Assembly (NCBI GenBank): GCA_017856055.1
Contig: JAFMFP010000004.1
Location: 1 to 44,868, forward strand
Direction of reading: 5' to 3'
Source: Fidelibacterota bacterium
GTDB lineage: Bacteria > Fidelibacterota > Marinisomatia > Marinisomatales > Marinisomataceae
Length of the DNA: 44,868 nt
Part shown: in pieces, positions 18,297 through 28,327 of the stretch
How positions within the stretch are numbered: position 1 is the stretch's first letter
Layout: each line of letters begins with the position of its first letter
Notes under the pieces: model-generated
The model's input: only the letters and a program-made list of their open reading frames with translations
Told to the model about the DNA's origin: nothing
The model's database searches: none
Translations under genes and position numbers: made by a program

Positions 18297-19101
18297 TTTT
18301 TCTTTCAATTAAAGTATCATTTTTCCAAAGTTTTACTAACATTATTGCTAGGAAAATGATAGTGAATATACCTCCTAAACGCATAAAATTGGTAGCAAAA
18401 AGTGTATAAGTATTTTTATAAGGGTCGTAATGATAGCAGTACAGAAGAATTTTATCTACAGTAGATCCAATTTTACCCTGCCCAGTCTCCAAAATTGCTA
18501 GCTTAAAATCTAAGCTAGGATAAGCGATACCATATAGATATCTAGTAATTTTTGATTGAGAATCAACAAATGTAATTACTGCAGGATGCATATATTCATC
18601 TCTATCAGAATCATAATAGTATTCAACACCTAAAATATCTGCAAGTTTTGAAATATTTTGATTAGTCCCTTTTAAAAAATACCAAGAATTATCATCTTTA
18701 TTAACATTAAGACTACCTAAGTAATTTTCTTTCTTTTCTCGAATTAAGCCTAGTGATTCATTGGGATTAAGATCTACTGTAATAACCTGAAAATCTTTTC
18801 CAAGCATTAAATCGCTTTTCTTGATTGCATCAGATAACCCATTCAGAACAAGAGTACAAAGCATGGGACATTCAAAATAATTCAGGGTAATAATTGTGGG
18901 GATACCATTATCTATTATATCTCCTATTGTTATTAGAGAGCCATCGGAATTAATAAATTCTAAATTTAAAGGAATATTGTTGCCCAACTTCTCAATAACA
19001 TTGATAGGTTGTTCGCTAGGAAGTTCTTTTTTTACTGTTTGGGTAAATAAAAAAGAAACAAATAAAATTATCAGATAAGATAATCTATTTTGAAGCTTCA
19101 T
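18289..19101 (-). CDS. SCO-family copper chaperone with C-terminal membrane anchor
   Basis: 270 aa. Signal peptide or anchor about 8-20, SCO thioredoxin fold with copper-binding CPMLC (Cys78, Cys82) and distal His172 in MHPAVITFVD, and an extra C-terminal membrane segment (about 237-258). This C-terminally anchored form is expected beside caa3 oxidases. Overlaps the 99-aa gene by 17 bases and coxB by eight. It is one of two SCO paralogues in the operon; one may load CuA and the other act as thiol reductase (inference). Confidence 0.9.
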   Translation of the reverse strand: MKLQNRLSYLIILFVSFLFTQTVKKELPSEQPINVIEKLGNNIPLNLEFINSDGSLITIGDIIDNGIPTIITLNYFECPMLCTLVLNGLSDAIKKSDLMLGKDFQVITVDLNPNESLGLIREKKENYLGSLNVNKDDNSWYFLKGTNQNISKLADILGVEYYYDSDRDEYMHPAVITFVDSQSKITRYLYGIAYPSLDFKLAILETGQGKIGSTVDKILLYCYHYDPYKNTYTLFATNFMRLGGIFTIIFLAIMLVKLWKNDTLIERKND

Positions 19102-19384
19102 TAATTAATAATTCTTTCGAACGCTCAATGGGGATTTGATAAACTCCACTCTCTTCATCAATAATTTTATAAGATGATAAAGTTTCTTTTTCTGATTCTC
19201 TAAGTTCAATTAATTTTTTGGATCTCTTGCTAAGCTTAAAATCGTATACAGAATTATCCATCACTCGAACATAGTATTCAAAAAGTAAGAACAAGGTTAC
19301 AGCTACGATTAAAATGAAGGAAATACCGCCAATTACCAAAGGTTTGACTGGCATATCTCTTTTTTCATATCCATTATTTTCCAT
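19085..19384 (-). CDS. 99-aa one-TM protein of the act-cox operon
   Basis: Small membrane protein: polar N-terminus, one membrane helix about 15-37, then a charged extracytoplasmic part ending in VYQIPIERSKELLINEA. The IPI-x-R-x-x-x-L pattern resembles small proteins I recall beside alternative complex III and caa3 genes in other phyla, but I cannot name a family. Start ATG overlaps the actF stop (TAATG); the end overlaps the SCO start by 17 bases. Candidate accessory subunit of complex III or the oxidase (possibly ActG-like), or an assembly factor. Confidence 0.7.
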   Translation of the reverse strand: MENNGYEKRDMPVKPLVIGGISFILIVAVTLFLLFEYYVRVMDNSVYDFKLSKRSKKLIELRESEKETLSSYKIIDEESGVYQIPIERSKELLINEASK

Positions 19385-20589
19385 TAGTGGTTCCTATGAT
19401 TTATTGAATTGATTAATTCAGGGTCATTGACTGGAATTAGAGGATTTTGCGAAAGTCGATGTCTAAAAGAAGCAATAAATACCAACCCTATTCCAGATAA
19501 AACTAACAAATCATAAATACCGAAATGAAAATCATGATGATGATAAGTTGGCATAATGATAAAGTTAATATCTATATAATGCATAAAGATTATCCATAAT
19601 GACATATATTTTAAAAGCCCAAGATTTCTTTTTGATGCTCTAAAAATGAGGGAAAAGAAAGGAATAAAAAACTTTCCAACAATTAAAAGAACGCTAATAA
19701 TTTTCCAAGAACCTACCCATCTATGTAAATACCAAATTGTTTCTTCAGGAATGTTACTATACCAAATAAAATAAAATTGTGCTCCAGCTATGTAACAATA
19801 AAAAACCGTGAAAGCGAATAAGTATTTTCCTAAATCATGGTAATGTTCAGAAGTGACAATATTTTTTAATAAACCCTTACTTTGTAAATGAATGATAGTA
19901 AAGGTCAAAAATGCCAAGAAAGCTAAAAAAGAACCAGCAAAAGTATAGACTCCAAACATTGTTGAGTACCAGTGGGGATCTAAACTCATTTGCCAATCAA
20001 AACCTGCGAATGTTAAAGATAAAAAGAAAAGAACTCCAAGTGGGCTCATGGAAAATAATCTTAATTTATCTAGATCGCTATTGTTGGCTATAGTGTCATT
20101 TTTAATTGATTTTTTATAAATATATATAACAATAAAATTCCACAATAAAAAGTAAAGTGCAGCTCTTACTAAAAAGAATTCCTGATTCAAAAACGATAAT
20201 TTATGTTGTATTAAATGATCTGCTTCAAAGCTTCCAGGAATACTCCATTTTGGATTTGAAGGCATCCAAGAGAAAAGGCTTTCCATTCCAATTAATATCG
20301 GAATAAATAATATTGTCATAATTGGAATAACAATAATGGTATTTTCCATAATTCTTCGGATTGAAACACTCCATACAGCTGAAAAAGCATAATGGACTAA
20401 AGTAAAGAAAATTCCTCCTAAAGCAATGCTTAACCAAAAGAAATAAGAGGTTAAATAGGAAAAGTAAAATTCTTGATGTTTGTAACCTATCAATACTGAA
20501 ACTAAAATTAAAATTAGGCCTAAGAAAAAAATCTGCCTATTGCGGTTATTATCAATAGTATATGTATAGTTTTTTGGATCGATATTCAT
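19384..20589 (-). CDS. actF: alternative complex III subunit ActF
   Basis: Integral membrane subunit of the quinol:cytochrome c/oxidase oxidoreductase (ACIII). 401 aa with about ten membrane helices, related to ActC/NrfD proteins. Seen: AFSAVWSVSIRRIMENT, FAGFDWQMSLDPHWYSTMFGVY and YIAGAQFYFIWYSNIPEET, segments recognisable from ActF. Length and place at the end of actABCDEF fit. Overlaps the next gene by one base (TAATG). An alternative frame open at 20225-20437 is a shadow. Confidence 0.92.
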   Translation of the reverse strand: MNIDPKNYTYTIDNNRNRQIFFLGLILILVSVLIGYKHQEFYFSYLTSYFFWLSIALGGIFFTLVHYAFSAVWSVSIRRIMENTIIVIPIMTILFIPILIGMESLFSWMPSNPKWSIPGSFEADHLIQHKLSFLNQEFFLVRAALYFLLWNFIVIYIYKKSIKNDTIANNSDLDKLRLFSMSPLGVLFFLSLTFAGFDWQMSLDPHWYSTMFGVYTFAGSFLAFLAFLTFTIIHLQSKGLLKNIVTSEHYHDLGKYLFAFTVFYCYIAGAQFYFIWYSNIPEETIWYLHRWVGSWKIISVLLIVGKFFIPFFSLIFRASKRNLGLLKYMSLWIIFMHYIDINFIIMPTYHHHDFHFGIYDLLVLSGIGLVFIASFRHRLSQNPLIPVNDPELINSINHRNH

Positions 20590-20591
20590 TT

Positions 20592-21194
20592 CTAATTACC
20601 TAATTGATTTAATTCTTCCTTGGTCAATAAATCAGCAGAAGCATTTTGACTTTTTTGCAAAGCCCTTACATAATGTATTATAGACCATACATCTTCGTTT
20701 TTAATTTGATAGCCATAAGCTGGCATACTTCTTAGGCCATAAACGATTGTATTAAAAATTTCTCCATCAGGAAGGCCTTGTATCCTTTTATCATGAAGAT
20801 TTGCTGGGATTACAGGATAATCATACTGAGTAATTATGCCTTTTCCGTTTCCAACTTGTGAATGACAAACGCTACAATAGATATTAAATCTTTCTTGTCC
20901 ACGATTTAAGACATCCATCGATATAGTTAGAGGATTTTCTACAAGAAAAGTTCCATCCTCATTCTTTCCAGTAGAGAAAGCAATATCGTTTGAATATTCT
21001 CCTCTAGCAATAGTCCCTTCGATTGGCTTACGCATAGTAGAACCATCTTCAAAAAAATAACTTTCTTCTAATGATCTATATTTTTGTTGATTATCCATAT
21101 TCGGGTTTAGATGGATGGGAGTATTTTCAAATTTTGACCCTCTAAAACATCCTACCAATACAAAAATGCTAAGAAAAATTATACTAATTCTCAT
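20592..21194 (-). CDS. actE: alternative complex III subunit ActE, lipoprotein cytochrome c
   Basis: Mono-heme cytochrome c subunit anchored in the membrane by a lipid. From the ATG at 21194 (200 aa): signal with lipobox LVGC (Cys16), heme motif CSVCH at 107-111 and a later SMPAY whose Met is the likely axial ligand. It probably relays electrons from the penta-heme subunit to the oxidase. The open frame extends one codon further to a GTG at 21197; the ATG, overlapping the actD stop by 11 bases, is preferred. Confidence 0.92.
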   Translation of the reverse strand: MRISIIFLSIFVLVGCFRGSKFENTPIHLNPNMDNQQKYRSLEESYFFEDGSTMRKPIEGTIARGEYSNDIAFSTGKNEDGTFLVENPLTISMDVLNRGQERFNIYCSVCHSQVGNGKGIITQYDYPVIPANLHDKRIQGLPDGEIFNTIVYGLRSMPAYGYQIKNEDVWSIIHYVRALQKSQNASADLLTKEELNQLGN

Positions 21195-21717
21195 CACTTA
21201 AAACCTCTATGTCTGTTCCACCAATTTCTTTTAAAAATGATTTAGTTTTATTTTCATCAAAAATTGGATCAGTTAATTCAATGCTAATATAAAACGCATC
21301 GCTTGAAACATCAGAAAACTTATCCGAATAAAAAACAGGGTGATTAAATCGTGGAATTTTATTTAAAAACATCATCCCAAACACTGCACCAAAGGCGCTA
21401 AAAAGTACCATAAGCTCAAAAGTAATAATTAGATATGCTGGGTAAGCAAAATACGGTTTACCACTAATATTTAAGGGATATTCAACAAGATGTACCCACG
21501 TTTGTAGCCCAAATCCAAATAGCGCACCTGTAAGACCCATTGCTCCAATAATAAAACCTAGCTTTGATCTTTTTAATCCCATTGCTTCATCCATTCCATG
21601 GATTGGAAAAGGAGAATGACAATCAAAATTTGTAAAACCACTATCTCTTACTTTTTCAGCAGCATGTAACAACGCTGAAGGAGATTCAAATTTTGCTATG
21701 ACACCATAATTAGCCAT
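21184..21717 (-). CDS. actD: alternative complex III subunit ActD (DUF3341)
   Basis: 177-aa membrane subunit: a cytoplasmic N-terminal domain with FTNFDCHSPFPIHGMDEAMGL (characteristic of DUF3341/ActD), two membrane helices (about 55-75 and 95-120) and a C-terminal ferredoxin-like tail (about 135-177). It has no cofactor motif and is structural. Overlaps actC by one base (TAATG) and actE by 11. Confidence 0.92.
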   Translation of the reverse strand: MANYGVIAKFESPSALLHAAEKVRDSGFTNFDCHSPFPIHGMDEAMGLKRSKLGFIIGAMGLTGALFGFGLQTWVHLVEYPLNISGKPYFAYPAYLIITFELMVLFSAFGAVFGMMFLNKIPRFNHPVFYSDKFSDVSSDAFYISIELTDPIFDENKTKSFLKEIGGTDIEVLSDEN

Positions 21718-23105
21718 TAATGATCATCTCCATGATGAGGGTTTGATTCTGGAAGAACAAGTTTAGCTTCAGCAATAGATACCATTGGAAGAAATCTTAA
21801 AAATAATAAAAATCCTGTGAAAAATAATCCAAAAGTTCCTAAATAAATTGCTACATCCCAGATGGTTGGACTATACATTGCCCATGCACCAGGTAAAAAA
21901 TCTCTATGCAGAGTAATAACAACAATTACAAATCTCTCGAACCACATTCCAATATTGACAAGGATTGAAGTAATGAATAAAAATGGAATATGTCTTCTGT
22001 ATTTTGTGAACCAGAAAAATTGAGGTACGACAACATTACAGAAAATCATAGCCCAATAGCCCCACCAATATGGACCTAAAGCACGATTGACAAATGCAAA
22101 AGATTCATAGGGGTTACCACTATACCAAGCAACAAAAAATTCCATTGCATAAGCATACCCAACCATACATCCAGTCAATAACATAATCTGCGCCATCTTA
22201 TCAAGATGTTCTAGTGTAATGATATGACCTAGGTTATAAACTTTTCTTGCAATGATTGATAAAGTCATCACCATACCAAATCCAGAATAGATTGCTCCAG
22301 CAACAAAATACGGGGGGAAAATAGTAGTATGCCATCCAGGAATCACACTTGTTGCAAAGTCAGAACTAACTACACTATGAACCGATAGTACTAAAGGAGT
22401 TGAAATTCCGGCAAGTACTAAATATGCTAGTTCATAATGCTGCCATTGTCTATTTCCACCTCTCCATCCGAGAGCAAAAAACCCATAAACTTTTTTTCTT
22501 AAAGAGGTCTTAGCACGATCTCTTAATGTGGCTAAATCAGGAATAAGTCCGGTGTACCAGAATAACAAAGAAACAGTAAAGTAAGTAAATACAGCAAAAA
22601 AGTCCCAAATCAGCGGACTTCTAAAATTAGGCCACATCCCCATTTGATTTGGAAGAGGGAAAAACCAATAAGCTACCCATATTCTTCCAATGTGAATTCC
22701 GGGAAATACTAATGCACAAATAACTGCAAAAAGAGTCATTGTTTCTGCAAAACGATTAATGGCATTTCTCCAATTTTGTCTAAACAAATGTAAAATAGCA
22801 GAAATCAAGGTTCCAGCATGGCCAATACCTACCCACCAAACAAAATTTATGATAGCCCATCCCCATGCAACAGGCATATTAATACCCCAAATTCCGGTAC
22901 CTTCCCAAATTAGATAACCAAGACTTCCAGCAAATACTCCAAGAAGTGATAGAGCAAGTCCGAAAAGTAACCACCATTGAATAGGAGTTTTTTTCTGTTC
23001 TGGAACACCTGCAATGTCATTTGTAATAGATGTAAAAGTTTGATTGCCTGGTAAAAGCTGTTCTGCGTTTACTAGAGCTCTTGATTTATAATCTGACTTT
23101 TGCAT
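21717..23105 (-). CDS. actC: alternative complex III subunit ActC (NrfD-like)
   Basis: 462-aa polytopic membrane protein of the NrfD/PsrC family, the likely quinol-binding subunit of ACIII. Seen: [38 protein letters not shown] and [20 protein letters not shown], highly characteristic of ActC. Ends in a short His-rich tail (HHGDDH). Starts five bases after the actB stop. Confidence 0.94.
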   Translation of the reverse strand: MQKSDYKSRALVNAEQLLPGNQTFTSITNDIAGVPEQKKTPIQWWLLFGLALSLLGVFAGSLGYLIWEGTGIWGINMPVAWGWAIINFVWWVGIGHAGTLISAILHLFRQNWRNAINRFAETMTLFAVICALVFPGIHIGRIWVAYWFFPLPNQMGMWPNFRSPLIWDFFAVFTYFTVSLLFWYTGLIPDLATLRDRAKTSLRKKVYGFFALGWRGGNRQWQHYELAYLVLAGISTPLVLSVHSVVSSDFATSVIPGWHTTIFPPYFVAGAIYSGFGMVMTLSIIARKVYNLGHIITLEHLDKMAQIMLLTGCMVGYAYAMEFFVAWYSGNPYESFAFVNRALGPYWWGYWAMIFCNVVVPQFFWFTKYRRHIPFLFITSILVNIGMWFERFVIVVITLHRDFLPGAWAMYSPTIWDVAIYLGTFGLFFTGFLLFLRFLPMVSIAEAKLVLPESNPHHGDDH

Positions 23106-23110
23106 AATGA

Positions 23111-26100
23111 CTAATGATGTCCCTTAGTTGAATGAGACGAAACTAATTTTGGATTTTGATTTCTTATTTTTGCTAAATAAGTAGTTCTAGGACTGGTACC
23201 TAATTGACCAAGCAAAGCATAATCTCTATTACGTTTTTTAGCTTTACTAACCTCACTATTGGGATCGTTGATATCCCCAAATTTAATAGCATCTGCTGGA
23301 CATGATTGTTGACATGCAACTTTAATTTCACCATCAATAATGTCTCTATTTTCTTTATTGGCAGTTATTCTAGCTTCAGTAACTCTTTGATAACAATAGG
23401 TACATTTTTCCATTACTCCTCTAAAACGAACACTAACATCGGGATTCATGGCCATTTGGACTACTTCAGGTAGATCTCTTGTATAATTATAAAAATTAAA
23501 CTTCCTTACCTTGTATGGACAATTGTTTGCACAATATCTAGTTCCAAGACAACGATTATATGTCATTTGATTGACTCCATCCGTTGAATGTGTTGTAGCA
23601 GCTACAGGACAAACTTGCTCACATGGAGCTAATTCACAATGTACACAGGCAACAGATTGGGTGGATACTTCTGGATTATCAGGATCACCTGAAAAATAAT
23701 TATCTATTCTAATCCAATGCATTTCTCTTCCATTCATCACTTGTTGTTTACCCACAACTGGGATATTGTTTTCACTTTGACATGCAATCGAACACGCGTT
23801 ACATCCAGTACAACTTGTCAAATCGATAGACATTCCCCATTGTGGTCCTTTCGAGTAATCGTATTCTTTCTCAGGGTTATACATTGAATGATCTGCTAAT
23901 GATCTTTTCTTGTCAGGAAGATGCTCTTTAACAGCGTCAATTACAAAATCGGGATGTTTTTTATATTCATCTAAAGTAGTTTGTTTTACAATCTCAGGAA
24001 TTCTAGATTGAATTGCATCAGATGATAATGATGAAAATCCTGGAGCAGCTTTGTGATCTTCTTCTAAACCATAATGATCCTGTGTACCAGCTAAAGGATA
24101 GTTTTTATTTAAAACTTCCATCTCAATGCCAGAAATAAGATGCATCGTATCAGTTTTTCTTAAAGGGTAGACGTTAAAACCTACACCGCTTCCAATTCTT
24201 CCTGAAAATTCTCGTCCATATCCTAGCTCAACTGTAATGGTTTTAGAATTTTGACCAGGCAAAATCCACACTGGAATTTCAATTATAGAATCTGAAGATT
24301 TAATGCGCAATAATTGACCATTACGGACTTTCAACTCTTTCGCTAATTTTAGACTAATAAAAGCAGCATTATCCCAAGTTAAATGAGATATAGGCTTCGG
24401 TAGCTCTTGTAACCAACCATTATTAGAAAATCTACCATCATAAACAGTAGGAGATGGAGTAAATACTAATTCAAATGAATCCTGATTTTGGACATTTTGT
24501 GATGAATAAGATTTTGATGATTTTCTAGAGATTTTGACTGGACTAACATATTGTTTAGCATAAAAACCATCATGTAATACTTTTTCCCAAGAACGATTAA
24601 AGTTTGAACTTGCAAGAATTTCTTTCCAATTATTTTTTACAAACTCATAAGAAGAAATATCTTCTCCATAAACTAATAATGACAAAACATTTATAAGATT
24701 TTTTGAATTAAAAAGAGGTTGAATCTGAGGTTGAATAATACTTAAATAACCATCGATTGAGCAAGCATCTCCCCATGTTTCCAAATAATGAGATTCAGCA
24801 ATATGCCAATCACATTTTTTAGATGTTTCGTCATAATAATTACTCAAATGAACAGTATTTGGAACAAGATCAATTAAATTACCAAAATCTAAATCTGCTG
24901 GGGCATCGTAAACTGGGTTTGCGCCTAGAATAAATAGAGTATCGACTTCCTTATTTTTAATCTTCTTGCACAAGACCTGTAAATCAGATATGGAGGAAGT
25001 ATTTTCAGATGGATAATAATCAATATTTGATCCAAGCAGAAAATTGATCGTCGCAATTAATTCATGAGATTCAGCGCCTAATGAATCTCCACCAATCACA
25101 ATACATTTTTTTCTATTTACATATAAATCTTCTGCAACAGTTTTTATCCAAAGATTGTTAGTTGATTTTTTAGCATTAACTTCAATTTTCATTCCTAACT
25201 GTTTTAGTTCATGAGCTAACTCAACTAATAGATTGTGATATTCACTAGCTCTAATATTTAAACGATGGTCTGCAGACGAACCAGTCACTGACATTGAAGA
25301 TTCAGCAACATACAAACGATTCATTTCTGAATTTTCGTTCTCTAAATTTCTTTTTGAAGAAAATGTTCTTGTATTGTAGATACTATTATCATCTACTCCG
25401 AGAAAATCTGAACCTACAGATAAAACAATTTGAGCTTTGTCAAAATTATAAATCGGTTGATATTTTTTCCCAAAAGCAGCTTCAATTCCTAATAACACAT
25501 TTTCATTACTAATTGGCTCATAAATGGTCCATGATGAATTTGGAAATTTTTTAAGAAAGTCTTTTTTAATTTTTTTAACAGATAATGAAGATGATTCTCC
25601 TGAAAGAATGGCCACCTTGCTATCAACATTATCTTTTAGACTTTGAATAGATTCAAGATACTTTGTCCATTCAATTTTTTTACCTTTGAGCTTTACACCT
25701 CTTGCACGATCTGGATCATACATATTTAGAGTACTTGATTGAACATAGACATTAGATTTTCCACCAGTTATCGAATGTAAAGCATTACCTTCAATTTTAA
25801 TAGGTCTCCCATCATGATTTTCTACAACCAAACCAAAAGCATTATTTTTAAATGGCATTGTTGTAGAATAATACTTTGGTATTCCAGGAATTGTATTTCT
25901 TTTGGCCTCAACATAAGGTATAATTTTTTGAACAGGTTTTTTACATCCTTCTAAGCCAGCTAGAGCAACAGATGCTGCAATAAGAGACATAAAGTTTCTT
26001 CTGGAAATATTGGTATCTTCATTATGATCTGATTGTTTAAGAAACTTATCATAGTCTTCTGAAGAAGAAATATCTTTTAAACTTTTCCAATATCCAAAGT

Positions 26101-26176
26101 TTTGATTAGGAAGTGTTGAATCTACCGGTTGATTTACATCAACAAATTCTTGATTTTTCTTCTTTATCTGTGACAT
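23111..26176 (-). CDS. actB: alternative complex III subunit ActB (molybdopterin-like + Fe-S)
   Basis: Large extracytoplasmic subunit of ACIII. From the ATG at 26176 (1021 aa): twin-arginine signal SRRNFM at 58-63 followed by a hydrophobic stretch ending LEGC (possible lipobox), a long molybdopterin-oxidoreductase-like domain that in this family lacks the cofactor, and a C-terminal ferredoxin-like domain (about 789-959) with 15 cysteines in four groups (4+4+3+4). This fits three [4Fe-4S] and one [3Fe-4S] cluster. The open frame extends to a TTG at 26185; the ATG is preferred (GGAG upstream, 13-base overlap with actA). Confidence 0.94.
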   Translation of the reverse strand: MSQIKKKNQEFVDVNQPVDSTLPNQNFGYWKSLKDISSSEDYDKFLKQSDHNEDTNISRRNFMSLIAASVALAGLEGCKKPVQKIIPYVEAKRNTIPGIPKYYSTTMPFKNNAFGLVVENHDGRPIKIEGNALHSITGGKSNVYVQSSTLNMYDPDRARGVKLKGKKIEWTKYLESIQSLKDNVDSKVAILSGESSSLSVKKIKKDFLKKFPNSSWTIYEPISNENVLLGIEAAFGKKYQPIYNFDKAQIVLSVGSDFLGVDDNSIYNTRTFSSKRNLENENSEMNRLYVAESSMSVTGSSADHRLNIRASEYHNLLVELAHELKQLGMKIEVNAKKSTNNLWIKTVAEDLYVNRKKCIVIGGDSLGAESHELIATINFLLGSNIDYYPSENTSSISDLQVLCKKIKNKEVDTLFILGANPVYDAPADLDFGNLIDLVPNTVHLSNYYDETSKKCDWHIAESHYLETWGDACSIDGYLSIIQPQIQPLFNSKNLINVLSLLVYGEDISSYEFVKNNWKEILASSNFNRSWEKVLHDGFYAKQYVSPVKISRKSSKSYSSQNVQNQDSFELVFTPSPTVYDGRFSNNGWLQELPKPISHLTWDNAAFISLKLAKELKVRNGQLLRIKSSDSIIEIPVWILPGQNSKTITVELGYGREFSGRIGSGVGFNVYPLRKTDTMHLISGIEMEVLNKNYPLAGTQDHYGLEEDHKAAPGFSSLSSDAIQSRIPEIVKQTTLDEYKKHPDFVIDAVKEHLPDKKRSLADHSMYNPEKEYDYSKGPQWGMSIDLTSCTGCNACSIACQSENNIPVVGKQQVMNGREMHWIRIDNYFSGDPDNPEVSTQSVACVHCELAPCEQVCPVAATTHSTDGVNQMTYNRCLGTRYCANNCPYKVRKFNFYNYTRDLPEVVQMAMNPDVSVRFRGVMEKCTYCYQRVTEARITANKENRDIIDGEIKVACQQSCPADAIKFGDINDPNSEVSKAKKRNRDYALLGQLGTSPRTTYLAKIRNQNPKLVSSHSTKGHH

Positions 26177-26811
26177 TTCTGACAATCTCCTACAGGTCTC
26201 TCATCTGCATGATTAACCATCCATGAAGCTATAAATTTATCGTAATCAGCAGGTGGTGTCCAATACATATTTGTAACTTCACTCACTGGTCTAACTTCAG
26301 GTGAATCAGATCGATGACAATCAAGACACCAATCCATACTTAATGGCTCAGCCTGATAAACCACTTCCATTTCTGCAATATTTCCATGACAAGTTATACA
26401 GGCAACGCCATCATTAACGTGAACACTATGATTAAAATAAGCGTACTCAGGAAGCATATGAACTTTAACCCATTCGATTGGCATTCCTGTTTCCCAACTT
26501 TGACGAACTAATTCCAATTTATCACTGTCAGTTTTGACATAAGTATGACAACCCATACAGGTCTCGGTTGGAGGTATCACTGCTGAATATCCTTGCTCGA
26601 CACCTACATGACAATACCTACAATCAATTCCTAAATCACCAGCATGCAATTTGTGACTATAGGGAACTGGTTGTTTTGGCGCATAACCAACATCCGTATA
26701 ATAAGGAGAACCATAATACCAGATAAATGCAGATAAAGAGAAAAGCAATAAAAAAGCTCCGATGAGAAAAATTCCCGGAAAGTTATTTGTCCATTTTGGA
26801 AAAATTTGCAT
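26164..26811 (-). CDS. actA: alternative complex III subunit ActA, penta-heme cytochrome c
   Basis: 215-aa membrane-anchored cytochrome with one N-terminal helix (about 13-33) and exactly five CxxCH motifs at 64-68, 85-89, 138-142, 162-166 and 210-214, the standard number for ActA. It carries electrons inside ACIII. First gene of the respiratory operon; a good promoter lies 27-55 bases upstream of its ATG. Confidence 0.94.
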   Translation of the reverse strand: MQIFPKWTNNFPGIFLIGAFLLLFSLSAFIWYYGSPYYTDVGYAPKQPVPYSHKLHAGDLGIDCRYCHVGVEQGYSAVIPPTETCMGCHTYVKTDSDKLELVRQSWETGMPIEWVKVHMLPEYAYFNHSVHVNDGVACITCHGNIAEMEVVYQAEPLSMDWCLDCHRSDSPEVRPVSEVTNMYWTPPADYDKFIASWMVNHADERPVGDCQKCHR

Positions 26812-26837
26812 AAATATTTAAAAAAAATTTTAGGTAA

Positions 26838-26866
26838 ACTTTACATTTTTATTATCAATCAGTCAA
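26838..26866 (-). promoter_or_regulatory. sigma70-like promoter of the act-cox operon
   Basis: On the minus strand: -35 TTGACT (26861-26866), 17-base spacer, -10 TAAAGT (26838-26843). Predicted start near 26831, giving a leader of about 20 bases before the actA ATG. It would drive the whole 14.5-kb operon down to ctaB. Spacing and both hexamers are good, but this is sequence resemblance only. Confidence 0.6.
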
Positions 26867-26917
26867 CAAGAAAACTTTCATAGATAAGTTTAAAATTATA
26901 TTAATAAATTACGTATC

Positions 26918-28327
26918 ATGAACAATTCAAATCAAATAATTCTGTCATCAGTTTTATATTGGTTTTCACAAAAAAAATGGTTTGTATTTAGCATTTTAAT
27001 AGGGATTATACTTCTAAATTTAACTACTCCAGTTGGGCTATCTATCGCCGCCTATCATAGTTTAATAATCTTAATTATGACATTCATTTTAGTAATGACT
27101 GAACCAATTCCTTTCCCTGCAATAGCATTGCTTGCTCTAGTTCTTCAGGTCATTCTCGGAGTTGTTTCAACAGAGGAGTTATCTTCAACTCTAATGAATG
27201 ATGCTGTCATATTTGTTATGGGTTCATTAATGTTTGCAATAGCTATAATACATCAAGGATTGGATATAAGATTAGCTGAAATCATTCTAAAAATTTTTGG
27301 AAAATCAAAAAGAATGTTAATTGCTGGACTAATGTTGATATCATCAATTCTATCTTCTTTTTTGGGAGAACATACAGTGATTGCTTTAATGTTACCTATT
27401 GGACTCTCCATGATAAAAAACTTAGACACCTCAAACAATGACAGTAAAAATGCCATACTATTAGTCCTTTTCTCAATAGCATATGGAACTATTATAGGTT
27501 CGATAGGTACGCCATCGGGAGGAGCTAGAAATGTTATCATGATAAATTATTTACAAGAATTTAGTGATATAAGAATCGACTATTGGAATTGGATAGAGCA
27601 TGCTTATCCTATCTTGTTTGTACAATTGATTGTCGCATACATTGTACTCCAATTTGCGTTTCCATCTACTTTAAAAAATATCAAACTTTCCGGTTATAAA
27701 AGGGATATCAAGAAAAGATCTATCCAAGAAAATATGAGTAATCTTTTTGCTTTAGTGATTGTTTTATTAGTTATCCTTTCCTGGTTTTTATTAAATGAAA
27801 AATTTGGCTTAGGAATTATAGCTGTTTCAGGAGCACTGATTTTTATGCTTTTTGGGATGATTAATTGGGAAACGATAAATAAAAATACTAATTGGGGTGT
27901 AATTCTTTTATTTGCATCTACAATTTCCTTAGGAATTCAAATAAATGAAACAGGAGCATCTGGTTGGCTTGTTGAAAAATTTAATTTTCTTTTAGCTGAA
28001 TTTTTTGCCGGTTCTGAAAATATGAGTTGGACATTCATGGCAATCATTAGCGGTATCACTGCCAATTTTTTTACTAGCTCTGCTACCGTATCTCTTTTAG
28101 GACCAATGGCTATTCAGCTTCAACCAAATGATATCACATTTGCTCTTTCATCAGCTATTGCATCAAGTTTTTCTTTTTTAACAGTCATTTCATCTCCTGC
28201 AGCTATGATTATTTATTCTACAGGTTTAGTCAATACAAAAGTTTTTTTCAGGGTGGGGATAATGATGTTTTTAAGTTCCATTCTTATCTTATATTTTATG
28301 TCTAAATTTTACTGGATACATTTATGA
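26918..28327 (+). CDS. SLC13/DASS-type anion transporter
   Basis: 469-aa polytopic protein of the divalent-anion:sodium symporter superfamily. Seen: TEPIPFPAIALLALVLQ near the N-terminus, GEHTVIALMLPIGL, and two hairpin motif regions, SIGTPSGGARNVI (about 193-205) and TSSATVSLLGP (near 390). Classical members read SNT followed by a Pro; both motifs are modified here, so the substrate (sulfate, dicarboxylate, other anion) cannot be told. Divergent from actA. Its stop overlaps the Usp start (ATGA), so the two are coupled. Confidence 0.82.
   Translation: MNNSNQIILSSVLYWFSQKKWFVFSILIGIILLNLTTPVGLSIAAYHSLIILIMTFILVMTEPIPFPAIALLALVLQVILGVVSTEELSSTLMNDAVIFVMGSLMFAIAIIHQGLDIRLAEIILKIFGKSKRMLIAGLMLISSILSSFLGEHTVIALMLPIGLSMIKNLDTSNNDSKNAILLVLFSIAYGTIIGSIGTPSGGARNVIMINYLQEFSDIRIDYWNWIEHAYPILFVQLIVAYIVLQFAFPSTLKNIKLSGYKRDIKKRSIQENMSNLFALVIVLLVILSWFLLNEKFGLGIIAVSGALIFMLFGMINWETINKNTNWGVILLFASTISLGIQINETGASGWLVEKFNFLLAEFFAGSENMSWTFMAIISGITANFFTSSATVSLLGPMAIQLQPNDITFALSSAIASSFSFLTVISSPAAMIIYSTGLVNTKVFFRVGIMMFLSSILILYFMSKFYWIHL

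Noticed and set aside
20225-20437. Open frame overlapping actF in another frame of the same strand
   Set aside because: actF is intact across it; the Cys/Phe-rich translation is a frame shadow, and no frameshift is needed.
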